From the NCBI RefSeq assembly GCF_000633355.1, contig NZ_AYMQ01000056.1, positions 1-64,000 of the forward strand: a stretch of 64,000 bases of DNA. Reading direction: 5' to 3'. The position numbers and the translations under genes were made by a program. Numbering within the stretch: the first letter of the stretch is position 1; each line of letters opens with the position of its first letter. This DNA is from Serratia sp. H1w (GTDB lineage Bacteria > Pseudomonadota > Gammaproteobacteria > Enterobacterales > Enterobacteriaceae). The notes beneath the pieces are model-generated. The model saw only the letters and a list, made by a program, of their open reading frames with translations. It was not told the DNA's origin and did not search any database. Positions 15,759-25,496 of the stretch are shown here, piece by piece.

Positions 15759-17447
15759 CTACCCCATGATGGCTGGCCAGATCACCACGATGAGCGAGCC
15801 TGCCAAGGTTAACAACACGTTAGCGATGGCATAGGTGCCTGCGTAACCTAATGCAGGGATATTACTACGTGCAGTGTCGCTTATGATTTCCATCGCTGGG
15901 GCACAGGTACGCGCTCCCATAATGGCGCCAAACAGCAGGGCACGGTTCATTCGCAGGATATAGGCACCAAACAGGAAGCAGATCACCACCGGCACCAGGC
16001 TGACAATCAGGCCGGCGACGAGCATCTGGCCACCGACTGCGCCAAGGCTATGGCCGATACCGGCACCCGCACTCAGACCCACACCGGCCATAAACACCAT
16101 CAGGCCGAACTCTTTCACCATATTCAACGCGCCCTGGGGGATATAACCAAAGGTCGGGTGGTTGGCCCGCAGGAAGCCCAGCATGATGCCGGACATCAGC
16201 AGCCCGGCGGCGTTACCGATACCAAAGGAGAAGCTACTGAACTGAATGGTGATCTGGCCAATCAGCAGGCCGATAATAAAGAAGGCACAGAACGCCAGCA
16301 GATCGGTGACCTGGCTATGAATGGAGATAAAGCCAATCTTCTCCGCCACGCTTTTTACCCGGCGGGCATCGCCACTGACCTGCAACACATCGCCTTTATT
16401 CAACACGATGCTGTCATCGATCGGCATTTCAATCTGGCTGCGGATCACCCGGTTCAGGAAGCAGCCATGATCGGTCAGCTTCAACTGACTCAGGCGCTTG
16501 CCGACCGCATTGCTGTTTTTTACCACGATCTCTTCGGTGACAATGCGCATATCCAGCAGATCGCGGTCAAACACTTCCTTTCCGTTACGGAAACTTGGGT
16601 CCAGGCGTGCGTGCGCATCAGGGTAGCCAACCAGGGAAATTTCGTCCCCGACCTGCAACACCGCATCTCCGTCCGGGTTGGCCAGAATACCATTACGGCG
16701 AATTCGTTCGATGTAGCAGCCGGTCTGGCGGTAAATGCCCAGCTCACGCAGGTTTTTGCCATCAGCCCAGGCAACCAGCTCCTGACCAACGCGATAGGCG
16801 CGGATCACCGGTAAATAGACCTTGCGCTGGCTATCGGCATCAAGGCCGCGTTCACGGGCAATTTGTTGGGCTGAGGTAGAGAGATCCTGATGCTGCAATT
16901 TCGGCAGGTAACGAGCGCCGAAGATCAGGCTGACCAGACCAATCAGGTAGGTCAGGGCATAGCCCAGGCTCAGATGATCCTGCGCGGCAAGCAGCGCCGG
17001 GCCGTTGGTGATGGTATTACGTAGCGTATCGCCAGCCCCCACCAGCACCGGCGTGGAGGTCATCGAGCCGGCGAGCATACCGGCGGTAAGGCCGATATCC
17101 CAGTGGAATAGCTTGCCCAGGCCGAGAGCGAGCACCATCGCGGTCCCCACCATCACCAGAGCCAGCATGAAGTAGTTTTTGCCGTCGCGGAAAAATATCG
17201 AGAAGAAGTTGGGCCCAGCTTCAACGCCAACACAAAAAATAAACAGCATAAAACCGAGGCTCAAGGCTTCGGTGTTAATGGCAAAGTGCTGCTGGCCAAG
17301 CAACAGCGAGACCACTAAAACGCCAATGGAATTACCGAGTTGAACGGAGCCAAGACGAACCTTTCCGAGGCAGAGCCCCAGGGCGAGTACCACAAACAGT
17401 AACAGGATGTAGTTACCGTTTAACAAACTTGCGACGTTTATGTTCAC
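15759..17447 (-). CDS. ybjL: YbjL, AspT/YidE-type transporter
   Basis: A 562-residue inner-membrane protein of the aspartate:alanine exchanger family; substrate unknown. Two blocks of about five transmembrane helices flank a cytosolic part with two TrkA-C (RCK_C) domains (roughly residues 205-375, [25 protein letters not shown] and [16 protein letters not shown]). It is nearly collinear with E. coli YbjL (561). The start is the GTG at 17447, giving the N-terminus [20 protein letters not shown]; no clear ribosome-binding site precedes it. The frame stays open 52 codons upstream without family similarity. rybB lies downstream. Confidence 0.92.
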   Translation of the reverse strand: MNINVASLLNGNYILLLFVVLALGLCLGKVRLGSVQLGNSIGVLVVSLLLGQQHFAINTEALSLGFMLFIFCVGVEAGPNFFSIFFRDGKNYFMLALVMVGTAMVLALGLGKLFHWDIGLTAGMLAGSMTSTPVLVGAGDTLRNTITNGPALLAAQDHLSLGYALTYLIGLVSLIFGARYLPKLQHQDLSTSAQQIARERGLDADSQRKVYLPVIRAYRVGQELVAWADGKNLRELGIYRQTGCYIERIRRNGILANPDGDAVLQVGDEISLVGYPDAHARLDPSFRNGKEVFDRDLLDMRIVTEEIVVKNSNAVGKRLSQLKLTDHGCFLNRVIRSQIEMPIDDSIVLNKGDVLQVSGDARRVKSVAEKIGFISIHSQVTDLLAFCAFFIIGLLIGQITIQFSSFSFGIGNAAGLLMSGIMLGFLRANHPTFGYIPQGALNMVKEFGLMVFMAGVGLSAGAGIGHSLGAVGGQMLVAGLIVSLVPVVICFLFGAYILRMNRALLFGAIMGARTCAPAMEIISDTARSNIPALGYAGTYAIANVLLTLAGSLIVVIWPAIMG

Positions 17448-17791
17448 GGGGGATAACTTATTGTTTACCAGTAAGTTCTTGATAAAGAACACTATAAGAG
17501 TTAGATTCAGCCATAGAGTATATGGATAAAACTTATATAACAACCAACCATCGGAAGGCGAGCCGAACCATCGAATGGCGGCGCTTATTCTAGTCGCTAT
17601 CACGTATGACAGCCAGCATAAAGCTGTGTCGGTATACGTATTTAACCCTTTTTGACCAAGGAAAAAGCTCAGCCAGCGCTGCCGATTTCGGCCGCGTATC
17701 GCAAGGTCTGTGCGATAGGCTGTTTTTTACGATGTATTCAGCGGTCACATCGCGATACCCGTCGGTTTTCGGGTATGGAAGGGAGAGGTGG
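17448..17791. other. Divergent intergenic region ybjL-ybjM
   Basis: 344 nt containing the promoters of ybjL and ybjM; AT-rich near 17480-17545. In-frame extensions of both genes cross part of it but show no conserved sequence. I see no named binding site. Confidence 0.5.
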
Positions 17792-18181
17792 ATGGTGGGT
17801 TATCGATACTGGGTGGGCATTTTCAGCTGTTTTCTGCTCTTTAGCCTGGTTTTTCTTGTCCAGAAGAGCGGTACCGTCGGCGTGACGGAGTCTGAGCATC
17901 ATGGTGAAACCGGCCTGCTGTTGTTTATTATTCCCGGTTTTATCGCCAGCTATTTGTCTAGTAAGCAGCGTATCCTGTGTCCTTTGCTTGGCGCACTGTG
18001 TGCGGTACCGCTGTGTCTGATTATCCGCCACTTTTGGTTGACGCCCGGCTATTCGTTCTGGCAGGAGTTGGCTTACGCGGTCAGTGCCGTGTTCTGGTGT
18101 GTTCTGGGCGGGATGTTGTATTTACTGATACGCGCGATGTTGCATGCGTGGCAACAGTTTACTTTGCGGCAAAAATCCTGA
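17792..18181 (+). CDS. ybjM: Inner membrane protein YbjM
   Basis: A 129-residue protein with four predicted membrane segments, alignable with E. coli YbjM (125): ETGLLLFIIPGFIASYLSSKQ and YSFWQELAYAVSAVFWCVLGGMLYLL are the shared blocks. Function unknown. The start at 17792 is preceded by GGGAGAGGTGG, and it begins where the homologue does; upstream frame (from 17606) is not family-like. The gene ends at a bidirectional terminator shared with grxA. Confidence 0.88.
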   Translation: MVGYRYWVGIFSCFLLFSLVFLVQKSGTVGVTESEHHGETGLLLFIIPGFIASYLSSKQRILCPLLGALCAVPLCLIIRHFWLTPGYSFWQELAYAVSAVFWCVLGGMLYLLIRAMLHAWQQFTLRQKS

Positions 18182-18185
18182 GCAT

Positions 18186-18218
18186 AAAAAAGGCCACCTT
18201 TATTCGGTGGCCTTTTTT
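18186..18218. terminator. Bidirectional terminator between ybjM and grxA
   Basis: AAGGCCACC/GGTGGCCTT stem with a 7-nt loop, flanked by A-run and T-run on both sides, so it works on either strand as an intrinsic terminator. Confidence 0.9.
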
Positions 18219-18233
18219 GTTCGAGCGTGAAGC

Positions 18234-18497
18234 TTACTGGAACAGATTCAGGTTTTCTTTGGCGTAGGCTTCAAAATCGGTGCAGCCGCCAATGTGGTCC
18301 TGATCGATAAAGATCTGCGGTACGGTTTCAACCGGTTTGCCCACGGTTTTTTCCAAGTCGGCCTTGGTGATGCCTTCGGCGTGGATATCAACATAGCGGA
18401 AGTTGAAATCGTCACGCTCTTCAGTCAATTTCTCTGCCAGCTCTTTAGCACGGACACAGTAAGGACAGCCCGGACGCCCGAAGATTACAGCAAACAT
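18234..18497 (-). CDS. grxA: Glutaredoxin 1
   Basis: An 87-residue glutathione-dependent thiol-disulfide oxidoreductase; it reduces ribonucleotide reductase and, in E. coli, resets OxyR. The active site CPYC is at residues 11-14 (FGRPGCPYCVRAKELA), and the glutathione-binding TVPQIFIDQDHIGGCTDF follows. Length is that of GrxA. It diverges from ybjC across 238 nt; OxyR control, known in E. coli, is likely but I could not mark an OxyR site with confidence. ATG follows TAGGAGTGTTAC. Confidence 0.96.
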   Translation of the reverse strand: MFAVIFGRPGCPYCVRAKELAEKLTEERDDFNFRYVDIHAEGITKADLEKTVGKPVETVPQIFIDQDHIGGCTDFEAYAKENLNLFQ

Positions 18498-18735
18498 GTA
18501 ACACTCCTAGTCTGTTATTAATAATTAACCGTTATTGTAACGACATTCCTTCCGTCATAAAAAGACTTCAGTTGCGCAATCACTCACGTCATGGCGCTTA
18601 CTATGCCCGTTGGCAGGGCTAAAAAAAAGCAGGATCTGCCTCTTGGTCTGATTTATAGAACCGATTAATCATCTAGGGCTGTTGCTACGTGGGTGAATTC
18701 ACTACACTGAGCACAGTGAGTCTGGAGATAAAAAT

Positions 18736-19035
18736 ATGCGTTCATTCGGTGACTTACCGCGTTCGGTGCTGGTGCTTGAAGGCCTGGGTATGGTGCTGTT
18801 GATACTCTCTTATCTGAGTATTCATGACTACGTGCGTTTGCCGGGCATACTGGCTTCGCAGCAGGCGGCGGTTGGCATGATTTTTCTTGGCGTCTTCCTG
18901 ATGGTGCCTGCGGCCGCATTTTTGGTCTGGCGCGTAGTACAAGGATTGAGCCCGCTACTGCGTGGTGGCATGCCGCCGCAGAACGATCGGCGTACCCCGC
19001 CAAAAGATAAACAAGACCAGGGACCGCAGGACTAA
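18736..19035 (+). CDS. ybjC: DUF1418 membrane protein YbjC
   Basis: A 99-residue protein with two membrane segments (about residues 10-28 and 45-68) and a charged C-terminal tail rich in Pro, Arg and Asp. It matches E. coli YbjC (95) in the N-terminus MRxxGxLPxxVLxLExxGMxLL and in MIFLGVFLMVPAA. Function unknown. In E. coli the next gene is the nitroreductase nfsA; here rimK follows directly after 57 nt, so nfsA is missing from this position. Start has CTGGAG upstream. Confidence 0.9.
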   Translation: MRSFGDLPRSVLVLEGLGMVLLILSYLSIHDYVRLPGILASQQAAVGMIFLGVFLMVPAAAFLVWRVVQGLSPLLRGGMPPQNDRRTPPKDKQDQGPQD

Positions 19036-19092
19036 ACGCGGCTATGGGGAATGCCTGCCAATGCAGGTGATCAACGCCTTTAGGGGTGACGA

Positions 19093-19995
19093 GTGAAAAT
19101 TGCCATTCTTTCACGCGATGGTTCGCTGTACTCATGCAAAAGACTGCGTGAGGCTGCCGAGCAGCGTGGGCACCGTATCGATGTTATCGATCCGCAGTCT
19201 TGCTATATGAATATCAACCCGGCGGCACCGAGCATTCATTATCGCGGCCGCCAGTTGGAACGGTATGATGCGGTGATCCCGCGCATCGGTTCCGCTATTA
19301 CGTTTTACGGCACCGCCGTGCTGCGCCAGTTTGAACTGCTCGGCAGCTATCCGCTCAATGAGTCCGTGGCCATTACCCGGGCACGTGACAAGCTGCGTTC
19401 GCTGCAACTGCTGGCGCGCCAGGGGATTGACCTGCCCATTACCGGTTTTGCGCATTCGCCGGATGATACCGGTGATTTGATCGAGCTGGTGGGGGGCGCA
19501 CCGCTGGTGGTGAAACTGGTCGAAGGCACCCAGGGGATCGGCGTGGTATTGGCCGAAACCCGTCAGGCGGCGGAGAGCGTCATCGACGCCTTTCGTGGCC
19601 TGAACGCGCATATCCTGGTGCAAGAATATATCCGCGAAGCCAACGGCTGCGACATTCGTTGCCTGGTTGTTGGGGGCAGGGTGGTCGCAGCGATTGAACG
19701 CCAGGCAAAGCCGGGGGAATTTCGTTCCAACCTGCATCGCGGCGGCACTGCCCGTAAAGTACATATCACCGCCAAGGAGCGCGCCACGGCGATCAAGGCC
19801 GTTACGACGCTGGGGCTGGATGTGGCTGGGGTCGATATTCTGCGTGCCGATCGTGGCCCGCTGGTGATGGAAGTGAACGCCTCACCGGGGTTGGAAGGCG
19901 TAGAAACCACCACCGGGCTGGATATTGCTGGCATGATGATCGAGTACATCGAACAACGGGCCCGACCTGGCTTTCGTCTGAAATCTGGCGGCTGA
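19093..19995 (+). CDS. rimK: Ribosomal protein S6 glutamate ligase RimK
   Basis: A 300-residue ATP-grasp ligase that adds glutamate residues to the C-terminus of ribosomal protein S6 and is stimulated by c-di-GMP in some species. Seen: N-terminal [18 protein letters not shown], the ATP-grasp loop [12 protein letters not shown], and metal ligands in [17 protein letters not shown]. Length equals E. coli RimK. The start is GTG 19093, preceded by TAGGGGTGAC. It is followed by ybjN as in E. coli, with ybjC before it; the three may be one transcript. Confidence 0.95.
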   Translation: MKIAILSRDGSLYSCKRLREAAEQRGHRIDVIDPQSCYMNINPAAPSIHYRGRQLERYDAVIPRIGSAITFYGTAVLRQFELLGSYPLNESVAITRARDKLRSLQLLARQGIDLPITGFAHSPDDTGDLIELVGGAPLVVKLVEGTQGIGVVLAETRQAAESVIDAFRGLNAHILVQEYIREANGCDIRCLVVGGRVVAAIERQAKPGEFRSNLHRGGTARKVHITAKERATAIKAVTTLGLDVAGVDILRADRGPLVMEVNASPGLEGVETTTGLDIAGMMIEYIEQRARPGFRLKSGG

Positions 19996-20170
19996 GAAAA
20001 TGGCGCTTTTCGCTGTCGTGCCAAGCCTGTACGCGCAGTAACAGGTGTAGATATCCCGTGCAGTGTGGTCGCATTAGTGAATTAAGCGGCTTTGATCGTG
20101 GCATCTCGATTGAATATTCCGTAAGCTATGCGCCTTTTCATGTTTTTGAACCCTGTGAGGCTGGTAATTT

Positions 20171-20650
20171 ATGGATTCACTCATCGTCCCCGATTTGGCG
20201 TTATTACGACGTTGGTTGGATCAATTGGGGATCTCGTTTTTTGAATGTGATTCTTGCCAGGCACTGCACCTGCCACACATGCAAAACTTTGACGGCGTAT
20301 TCGATGCCAAGCTCGATCTGGTGGACAATGTGATCCTGTTTTCCGCGCTGGCCGAAGTCAAGCCAACCGCGCTGATCCCGCTGGTGGCCGATCTCAGTCA
20401 AATCAATGCCAGTTCGCTGACCATCAAGGCCTTTGTCGATATTCAAGACGACAACCTGCCAAAACTGATCGTGTGCCAGTCCCTGAGCATTGCCGTGGGC
20501 GTTGCCTTTGAGCAGTTTGCCCACTTTATGCAACAGGGCGAAGAGCAGATCTCGATGGTGATCCTGGAAGCCCGGGCGAACGATCTGCTGTTTATGGGTG
20601 ATGAAGAAGAGAACCCGGCTACCGTAGCCAGCCAGCCGATGCTGCATTAA
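20171..20650 (+). CDS. ybjN: YbjN family protein
   Basis: A 159-residue cytoplasmic protein with the type III secretion chaperone-like fold reported for the YbjN family; in E. coli it affects motility, biofilm and the SOS response when overexpressed. Shared blocks with E. coli: SFFECDSCQALHLPHMQNFDGVFDAKLDLVDN, INASSLTIKAF, DDNLPKLIVCQSLS and EEQISMVILEA. No membrane segment. ATG 20171 is preceded by GAGGCTGGTAATTT. A stem GTGCCGC/GCGGCAC at about 20669-20690 lies downstream. Confidence 0.93.
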   Translation: MDSLIVPDLALLRRWLDQLGISFFECDSCQALHLPHMQNFDGVFDAKLDLVDNVILFSALAEVKPTALIPLVADLSQINASSLTIKAFVDIQDDNLPKLIVCQSLSIAVGVAFEQFAHFMQQGEEQISMVILEARANDLLFMGDEEENPATVASQPMLH

Positions 20651-21046
20651 TCCCCGCTGTACATTATGTGTGCCGCAGATCTGGCGGCACGCAGCCCTGA
20701 CTTCCCCTCACAACCAGATATTCTGCGTTTCTCCCCTTATTGCCAGATATTTCTCGTCTTTTCGGGCGTTATTGCCGCATCACATACAGAACACGTGCAT
20801 AATTAATCGATAAAAGGCGTTTTTTACCCTGGAGGCTGGCACCGTCTGGCAACTCCGGTTATGCTGCTGATCTTGCTAAAGGCTCACGCTCCTGTTTGTG
20901 ACCTCGTGGGCTGGCAGGTGAGAAAATCGCATGCAATCAACTGCATAGCTATTCACTCGCCATCGCAACGGTTGCGCTCGGCTAATCAAAGGCGTTGTAT
21001 CCAGCCAGGATACACATTTACCCCCTTGTTTTGGAGGAAGTTACGG
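20651..21046. other. Intergenic region upstream of potF
   Basis: 396 nt. A GC-rich hairpin (20669-20690) follows ybjN. AT-rich sequence at 20795-20825 probably contains the pot promoter. The frame open from 20861 into potF is not conserved. A TGGCAC..GGCAA pair near 20838 resembles a sigma-54 promoter but has wrong spacing. Confidence 0.5.
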
Positions 21047-22156
21047 ATGGTCACCCAACGTAAAAAGTGGTTATCGGGTGTGGTTGGCGGCTTGCTGATG
21101 ACGGCTTGCTTCACCGCGTCGGCCGCAGACAATACGCTGCATATCTATAATTGGTCCGACTACATTGCGCCGGATACTTTGGCCAAATTCCAGAAAGAAA
21201 CCGGCATTAAAGTGGTTTATGACGTCTTTGATTCCAACGAGGTTCTGGAAGGCAAACTGATGGCGGGCAGCACCGGTTATGATCTGGTGGTGCCATCATC
21301 CAACTTCCTCGAGCGCCAGTCCAAAGCCGGTATTTTTGAGCCGCTGGACAAGAGCAAGATACCGAACTACAAAAACCTTGATCCCGAAATGCTGCAACTG
21401 GTGGCGCATAACGACAAGGAGAATAAGTACGGTATCCCTTACATGATGGTCACCACCGGTATTGGCTATAACGTCGATAAGGTCAAAGCGGTACTGGGTA
21501 AAGATGCCCCGGTCGACAGCTGGGATCTGATCCTCAAGCCGGAAAACCTGGAGAAACTGAAAAGCTGTGGTGTTTCCTTCCTGGATGCGCCAAGCGAAGT
21601 GTATGCCACCGTGCTGCACTATCTGGGCAAAGATCCTAACAGCACCAATGCGGAAGATTACACCGGTGCAGCCAACGATCTGCTGATGAAGCTGCGCCCG
21701 AATATCCGTTACTTCCACTCCTCCCAGTACATTAACGATCTGGCGAATGGGGATATCTGCGTGGCGATTGGCTGGTCTGGCGATATCATGCAGGCTGCCA
21801 ACCGTGCCAAAGAAGCCAAAAACGGCGTGAATGTGGCTTACTCGATCCCTAAAGAAGGGGCGCTGACCTACTTTGACATGTTTGCGATGCCAGCAGATGC
21901 CAAAAACAAGGACGCGGCCTACCAGTTCCTGAACTTCCTGCTTAAGCCAGAGGTGATCGCGGACGTCAGCAACCACGTGTTTTATGCCAACGCGGTGAAA
22001 GACGCTACGCCATTGGTCAATGCCGAGGTGCGTGATAACCCGAACGTTTATCCACCGGCAGATATTCGCGCCAAACTGTATACGTTGAACGTACAGTCGC
22101 CGAAACTTGACCGTGTCATTACCCGCTCATGGACTAAAGTTAAAAGCGGCAAATAA
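21047..22156 (+). CDS. potF: Putrescine-binding periplasmic protein PotF
   Basis: A 369-residue solute-binding protein of the PotFGHI putrescine ABC importer. The signal peptide ends at TASAAD (about residue 26); the mature start NTLHIYNWSDYIAPDTLAKFQKETG is diagnostic. Ligand-contact regions VPSSNFLERQ, and AIGWSGDIMQA are present. The start at 21047 follows GGAGGAAGTTACGG; an open frame 62 codons upstream is not homologous. A 127-bp palindromic repeat starts on the base after the stop, separating it from potG. Confidence 0.95.
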   Translation: MVTQRKKWLSGVVGGLLMTACFTASAADNTLHIYNWSDYIAPDTLAKFQKETGIKVVYDVFDSNEVLEGKLMAGSTGYDLVVPSSNFLERQSKAGIFEPLDKSKIPNYKNLDPEMLQLVAHNDKENKYGIPYMMVTTGIGYNVDKVKAVLGKDAPVDSWDLILKPENLEKLKSCGVSFLDAPSEVYATVLHYLGKDPNSTNAEDYTGAANDLLMKLRPNIRYFHSSQYINDLANGDICVAIGWSGDIMQAANRAKEAKNGVNVAYSIPKEGALTYFDMFAMPADAKNKDAAYQFLNFLLKPEVIADVSNHVFYANAVKDATPLVNAEVRDNPNVYPPADIRAKLYTLNVQSPKLDRVITRSWTKVKSGK

Positions 22157-22283
22157 ATACCCGTCGTCTTTCAAACTGCAGCGTTGTTACCTGCACTTAC
22201 TCACCCCAGTCACTTACCCAAAAGTAAGCTCCTGGGGATGAGTAAGCTTGTCGCCTAGCTGCAGCTCGAAATCCATAGGGTAT
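22157..22283. repeat. Yersinia/Serratia-type palindromic repeat (YPAL-like) in potF-potG gap
   Basis: A 127-bp element beginning ATACCCGTCGTCTTTCAAAC with CTGCAGCG and ending in the mirror CTGCAGCTCGAAATCC then GGGTAT. Its centre holds CTTACTCACCCCAG..CTGGGGATGAGTAAG, so the whole folds into a long imperfect hairpin. It resembles the Yersinia palindromic sequences (YPAL) I know from Yersinia and Serratia genomes. It begins on the base after the potF stop and so lies inside the pot mRNA. Confidence 0.75.
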
Positions 22284-22390
22284 TATTGAAATATTGAAAG
22301 GTAGGTGGGGTAACACCCGCCTGCATTGCCATTTTGGGCCATGGCAATTGCTGTGGTTGTTCGTACTGCTTTAGCCGGAGAGCACCCCGA

Positions 22391-23524
22391 TTGAACGACG
22401 TTATCCCCCGTCCTCAAGCCAAATCGCAGAAGGTTTTCACCCCTCTGCTGGAAATCCGTAACCTCACCAAAACCTTTGATGGCCAAAACGCGGTTGAAGA
22501 CGTCAGCCTGACGATCTACAAGGGCGAAATCTTTGCGCTGCTGGGGCCGTCTGGCTGCGGGAAGTCTACGTTGTTGCGCATGCTGGCCGGCTTTGAACAG
22601 CCGACGGAAGGGCAGATTGTCCTCGATGGTCAGGACATGTCCCACGTGCCGCCCTACCAGCGCCCGGTCAATATGATGTTCCAGTCCTATGCGCTGTTCC
22701 CCCATATGACGGTAGAGCAGAACATCGCGTTTGGCCTGAAGCAGGACAAAATGCCGCGCCCGGAAATTAACGAGCGCGTTGCCGAAATGCTGACGCTGGT
22801 GCATATGCAGGAATACGCCAAGCGTAAGCCACACCAGCTTTCCGGCGGGCAACGCCAGCGTGTGGCACTGGCACGCAGCCTGGCTAAACGGCCAAAGTTG
22901 CTGTTGTTGGATGAACCGATGGGCGCGTTAGACAAGAAACTGCGCGATCGTATGCAACTGGAAGTGGTGGATATTCTGGAACGCGTGGGCGCGACCTGTG
23001 TCATGGTGACCCACGATCAGGAAGAAGCCATGACCATGGCTGGCCGTATCGCCATCATGAACCGTGGCAAGTTTGTGCAAATCGGTGAGCCGGAAGAGAT
23101 TTACGAGCACCCGAACAGCCGTTTCAGCGCCGAGTTTATCGGTTCGGTCAACGTGTTCGATTGTGTGCTGCTTGAACGGCGGGACGATGCGCTGATCCTG
23201 CAAAGCCCGGGTTTACGGCATGCTCTGAAGGTCGATCCTGACTCTTCAGTGGTGGATGGCGTGCCAATCCAGGTCGCGTTGCGTCCGGAAAAAATCATGC
23301 TGTGTGAAGAAGTACCGGAAGACGGCTGCAACTTTGCGGTGGGTGAAGTGGTGAACATCGCCTACCTGGGCGATCTGTCGATTTACCACGTCAAGCTGCT
23401 CAGCGGGCAGATGATCAGTGCGCAATTGCAGAACGGCCATCGCTTCCGTAAAGGGATGCCGACCTGGGGTGATGAAGTGCGCCTGTGTTGGGAAACCGAC
23501 AGCTGTGTCGTGCTGACGGTGTAG
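22391..23524 (+). CDS. potG: Putrescine ABC transporter ATPase PotG
   Basis: A 377-residue ATPase of the PotFGHI importer. Walker A GPSGCGKST, ABC signature LSGGQRQR and Walker B LLLLDEPMG are in order, followed by the C-terminal TOBE-type regulatory domain (VALRPEKIML). Length equals E. coli PotG. The start is a TTG at 22391 (MNDVIPRPQAK), as its N-terminus aligns with E. coli MNDAIPRPQAK and GGAGAGC lies upstream; the open frame reaches further up but is not conserved. Unusual start and upstream hairpin may set a low PotG level relative to PotF. Confidence 0.94.
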   Translation: MNDVIPRPQAKSQKVFTPLLEIRNLTKTFDGQNAVEDVSLTIYKGEIFALLGPSGCGKSTLLRMLAGFEQPTEGQIVLDGQDMSHVPPYQRPVNMMFQSYALFPHMTVEQNIAFGLKQDKMPRPEINERVAEMLTLVHMQEYAKRKPHQLSGGQRQRVALARSLAKRPKLLLLDEPMGALDKKLRDRMQLEVVDILERVGATCVMVTHDQEEAMTMAGRIAIMNRGKFVQIGEPEEIYEHPNSRFSAEFIGSVNVFDCVLLERRDDALILQSPGLRHALKVDPDSSVVDGVPIQVALRPEKIMLCEEVPEDGCNFAVGEVVNIAYLGDLSIYHVKLLSGQMISAQLQNGHRFRKGMPTWGDEVRLCWETDSCVVLTV

Positions 23525-23548
23525 TTGAGAAAGTGAGGAGTAACCACC

Positions 23549-24511
23549 ATGACATTGCTTTCTGAACGTTCGCCGGAGCCTCCGGCAAGAGTACCCGGCC
23601 CGATCAAAGCCTTTATCCAACGGTTGCAGATGGCCCATGGCCGCAAGCTGGTGATTGCACTGCCGCTGCTGTGGCTGCTGCTGTTGTTTATGCTGCCGTT
23701 CCTGATCGTGTTCAAGATCAGTCTGTCTGAACTGGCCTTGGCGGTACCGCCTTATACCGACCTGATGAGTTGGGCCGACGGCAAACTCGATATTGCGCTG
23801 AACTTTGCCAACTACCTACAGCTGACAGACGATCCGCTCTACATTGATGCCTATCTGCAATCCTTGCAGATCGCGGCGGTTTCAACGCTGTGCTGTCTGG
23901 TGATCGGCTACCCGCTGGCGTGGGCGGTGGCACACAGTAAACCGTCAACCCGCAATATTCTGCTGTTGCTGGTGATCCTGCCTTCCTGGACGTCATTCCT
24001 GATCCGCGTATATGCCTGGATGGGGATCCTGAAGAATAACGGGGTGTTGAACAACTTCCTGATGTGGCTGGGGGTGATCGATCAGCCGTTGGTGATCTTG
24101 CATACCAATCTGGCGGTGTATATCGGCATCGTTTATTCCTATCTGCCCTTTATGGTGTTGCCGATTTACACCGCGTTGACGCGCCTTGACTACTCGCTGG
24201 TGGAAGCCTCGTTAGATCTGGGGGCCAAACCGTTGAAAACCTTCTTCAGCGTGATCATGCCGTTGACGCGGGGTGGCATTATTGCCGGATCGATGCTGGT
24301 GTTTATCCCGGCGGTCGGGGAGTTTGTGATCCCGGAACTGCTTGGCGGGCCGGACAGCATCATGATTGGCCGCGTGCTATGGCAGGAATTCTTCAATAAC
24401 CGTGACTGGCCGGTTGCCTCGGCGGTAGCCACCGTGATGCTGCTGTTGCTGATTGTACCTATTCTCTGGTTCCACAAGCACCAGAACAAGGAAATGGGAG
24501 GGCAGGGATGA
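23549..24511 (+). CDS. potH: Putrescine ABC transporter permease PotH
   Basis: A 320-residue inner-membrane permease with six transmembrane helices. The EAA loop that docks on PotG reads VEASLDLGAKPLKTFFSVIMP. A polar N-terminus (about 30 residues) precedes the first helix. ATG 23549 follows GTGAGGAGTAACCACC; the end overlaps potI by 4 nt (ATGA), which implies coupled translation. Same order as E. coli. Confidence 0.95.
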   Translation: MTLLSERSPEPPARVPGPIKAFIQRLQMAHGRKLVIALPLLWLLLLFMLPFLIVFKISLSELALAVPPYTDLMSWADGKLDIALNFANYLQLTDDPLYIDAYLQSLQIAAVSTLCCLVIGYPLAWAVAHSKPSTRNILLLLVILPSWTSFLIRVYAWMGILKNNGVLNNFLMWLGVIDQPLVILHTNLAVYIGIVYSYLPFMVLPIYTALTRLDYSLVEASLDLGAKPLKTFFSVIMPLTRGGIIAGSMLVFIPAVGEFVIPELLGGPDSIMIGRVLWQEFFNNRDWPVASAVATVMLLLLIVPILWFHKHQNKEMGGQG

Positions 24512-25353
24512 ACAACTTGCCGGTAGTGCGCTCACCGTGGCGAATAGCGATCCTGGTGATCGGTTTCACCTTCCTTTACGCACCGATGCTGATGCTGGTG
24601 ATCTACTCGTTCAACAGCTCCAAGCTGGTTACCGTGTGGGCGGGATGGTCATTCCGCTGGTATATCGAACTGTTCCACGATTCGGCAATGATCAGCGCAG
24701 TCGGCCTGAGTTTGACCATTGCGGCAGCCTCCGCCACGGCGGCGGTGATCCTCGGCACCATTGCCGCGATGGTGATGGTACGCTTTGGGCGTTTCCGGGG
24801 TTCGACCGGGTTTGCCTTTATGCTCACCGCGCCGTTGGTTATGCCAGACGTGATCACCGGCCTGTCGCTGCTGCTGCTGTTTGTGGCAATGGGGCATACC
24901 TTTGGTTGGCCTTCCGAGCGTGGGATGTTCACCATCTGGCTGGCGCACGTCACCTTCTGTACCGCCTACGTGTCGGTGGTTATCAGTTCGCGCTTGCGCG
25001 AGCTGGATCGCTCGATCGAAGAGGCGGCGATGGATCTGGGCGCAACGCCGCTGAAAGTGTTTTCGGTGATCACCTTGCCGATGATTGCTCCGGCTCTGGT
25101 TTCCGGCTGGATGCTGGCGTTTACCCTGTCGTTGGACGATCTGGTCATTGCCAGTTTCGTCGCCGGACCTGGAGCCACCACCTTGCCGATGTTGGTATTC
25201 TCCAGCGTGCGCATGGGGGTTAACCCAGAGATCAACGCTTTGGCGACGCTGATCCTGCTGGTGGTGGGGATCATCGGGTTTATCGCCTGGTGGTTTATGG
25301 CGCGGGCGGAAAAACAGCGTGCGCGTGAGTTGCAAAGAGCCGCTCGTGGTTGA
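24508..25353 (+). CDS. potI: Putrescine ABC transporter permease PotI
   Basis: A 281-residue second permease of the putrescine importer, six transmembrane helices, with the EAA loop IEEAAMDLGATPLKVFSVITLP. It is the last gene of potFGHI; a GC-rich terminator follows 27 nt after the stop. E. coli has ybjO between potI and rlmC; here there is no gene in that position. Confidence 0.95.
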   Translation: MNNLPVVRSPWRIAILVIGFTFLYAPMLMLVIYSFNSSKLVTVWAGWSFRWYIELFHDSAMISAVGLSLTIAAASATAAVILGTIAAMVMVRFGRFRGSTGFAFMLTAPLVMPDVITGLSLLLLFVAMGHTFGWPSERGMFTIWLAHVTFCTAYVSVVISSRLRELDRSIEEAAMDLGATPLKVFSVITLPMIAPALVSGWMLAFTLSLDDLVIASFVAGPGATTLPMLVFSSVRMGVNPEINALATLILLVVGIIGFIAWWFMARAEKQRARELQRAARG

Positions 25354-25380
25354 TGTCCTGGTGACTCATTGAGCTTTAAG

Positions 25381-25404
25381 CGCCGCCTGACTGGGCGGCG
25401 TTTT
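25381..25404 (+). terminator. Terminator of potFGHI
   Basis: CGCCGCC/GGCGGCG stem with a 6-nt loop followed by TTTTGTTTTC, 27 nt after the potI stop. Confidence 0.88.
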
Positions 25405-25496
25405 GTTTTCTCCTACCCTGGTAAACAGGTTTTTCTCCGCGTTGGGTGATACAATCTGCGCCCTCATTGTTCATCCTGGTTTAACGGTTACTATTC

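Noticed and set aside
20834-20870. Sigma-54-like promoter before potF (TGGCAC..GGCAA)
   Set aside because: Spacing between the GG and GC elements is one base short and the TTGC element is not matched.
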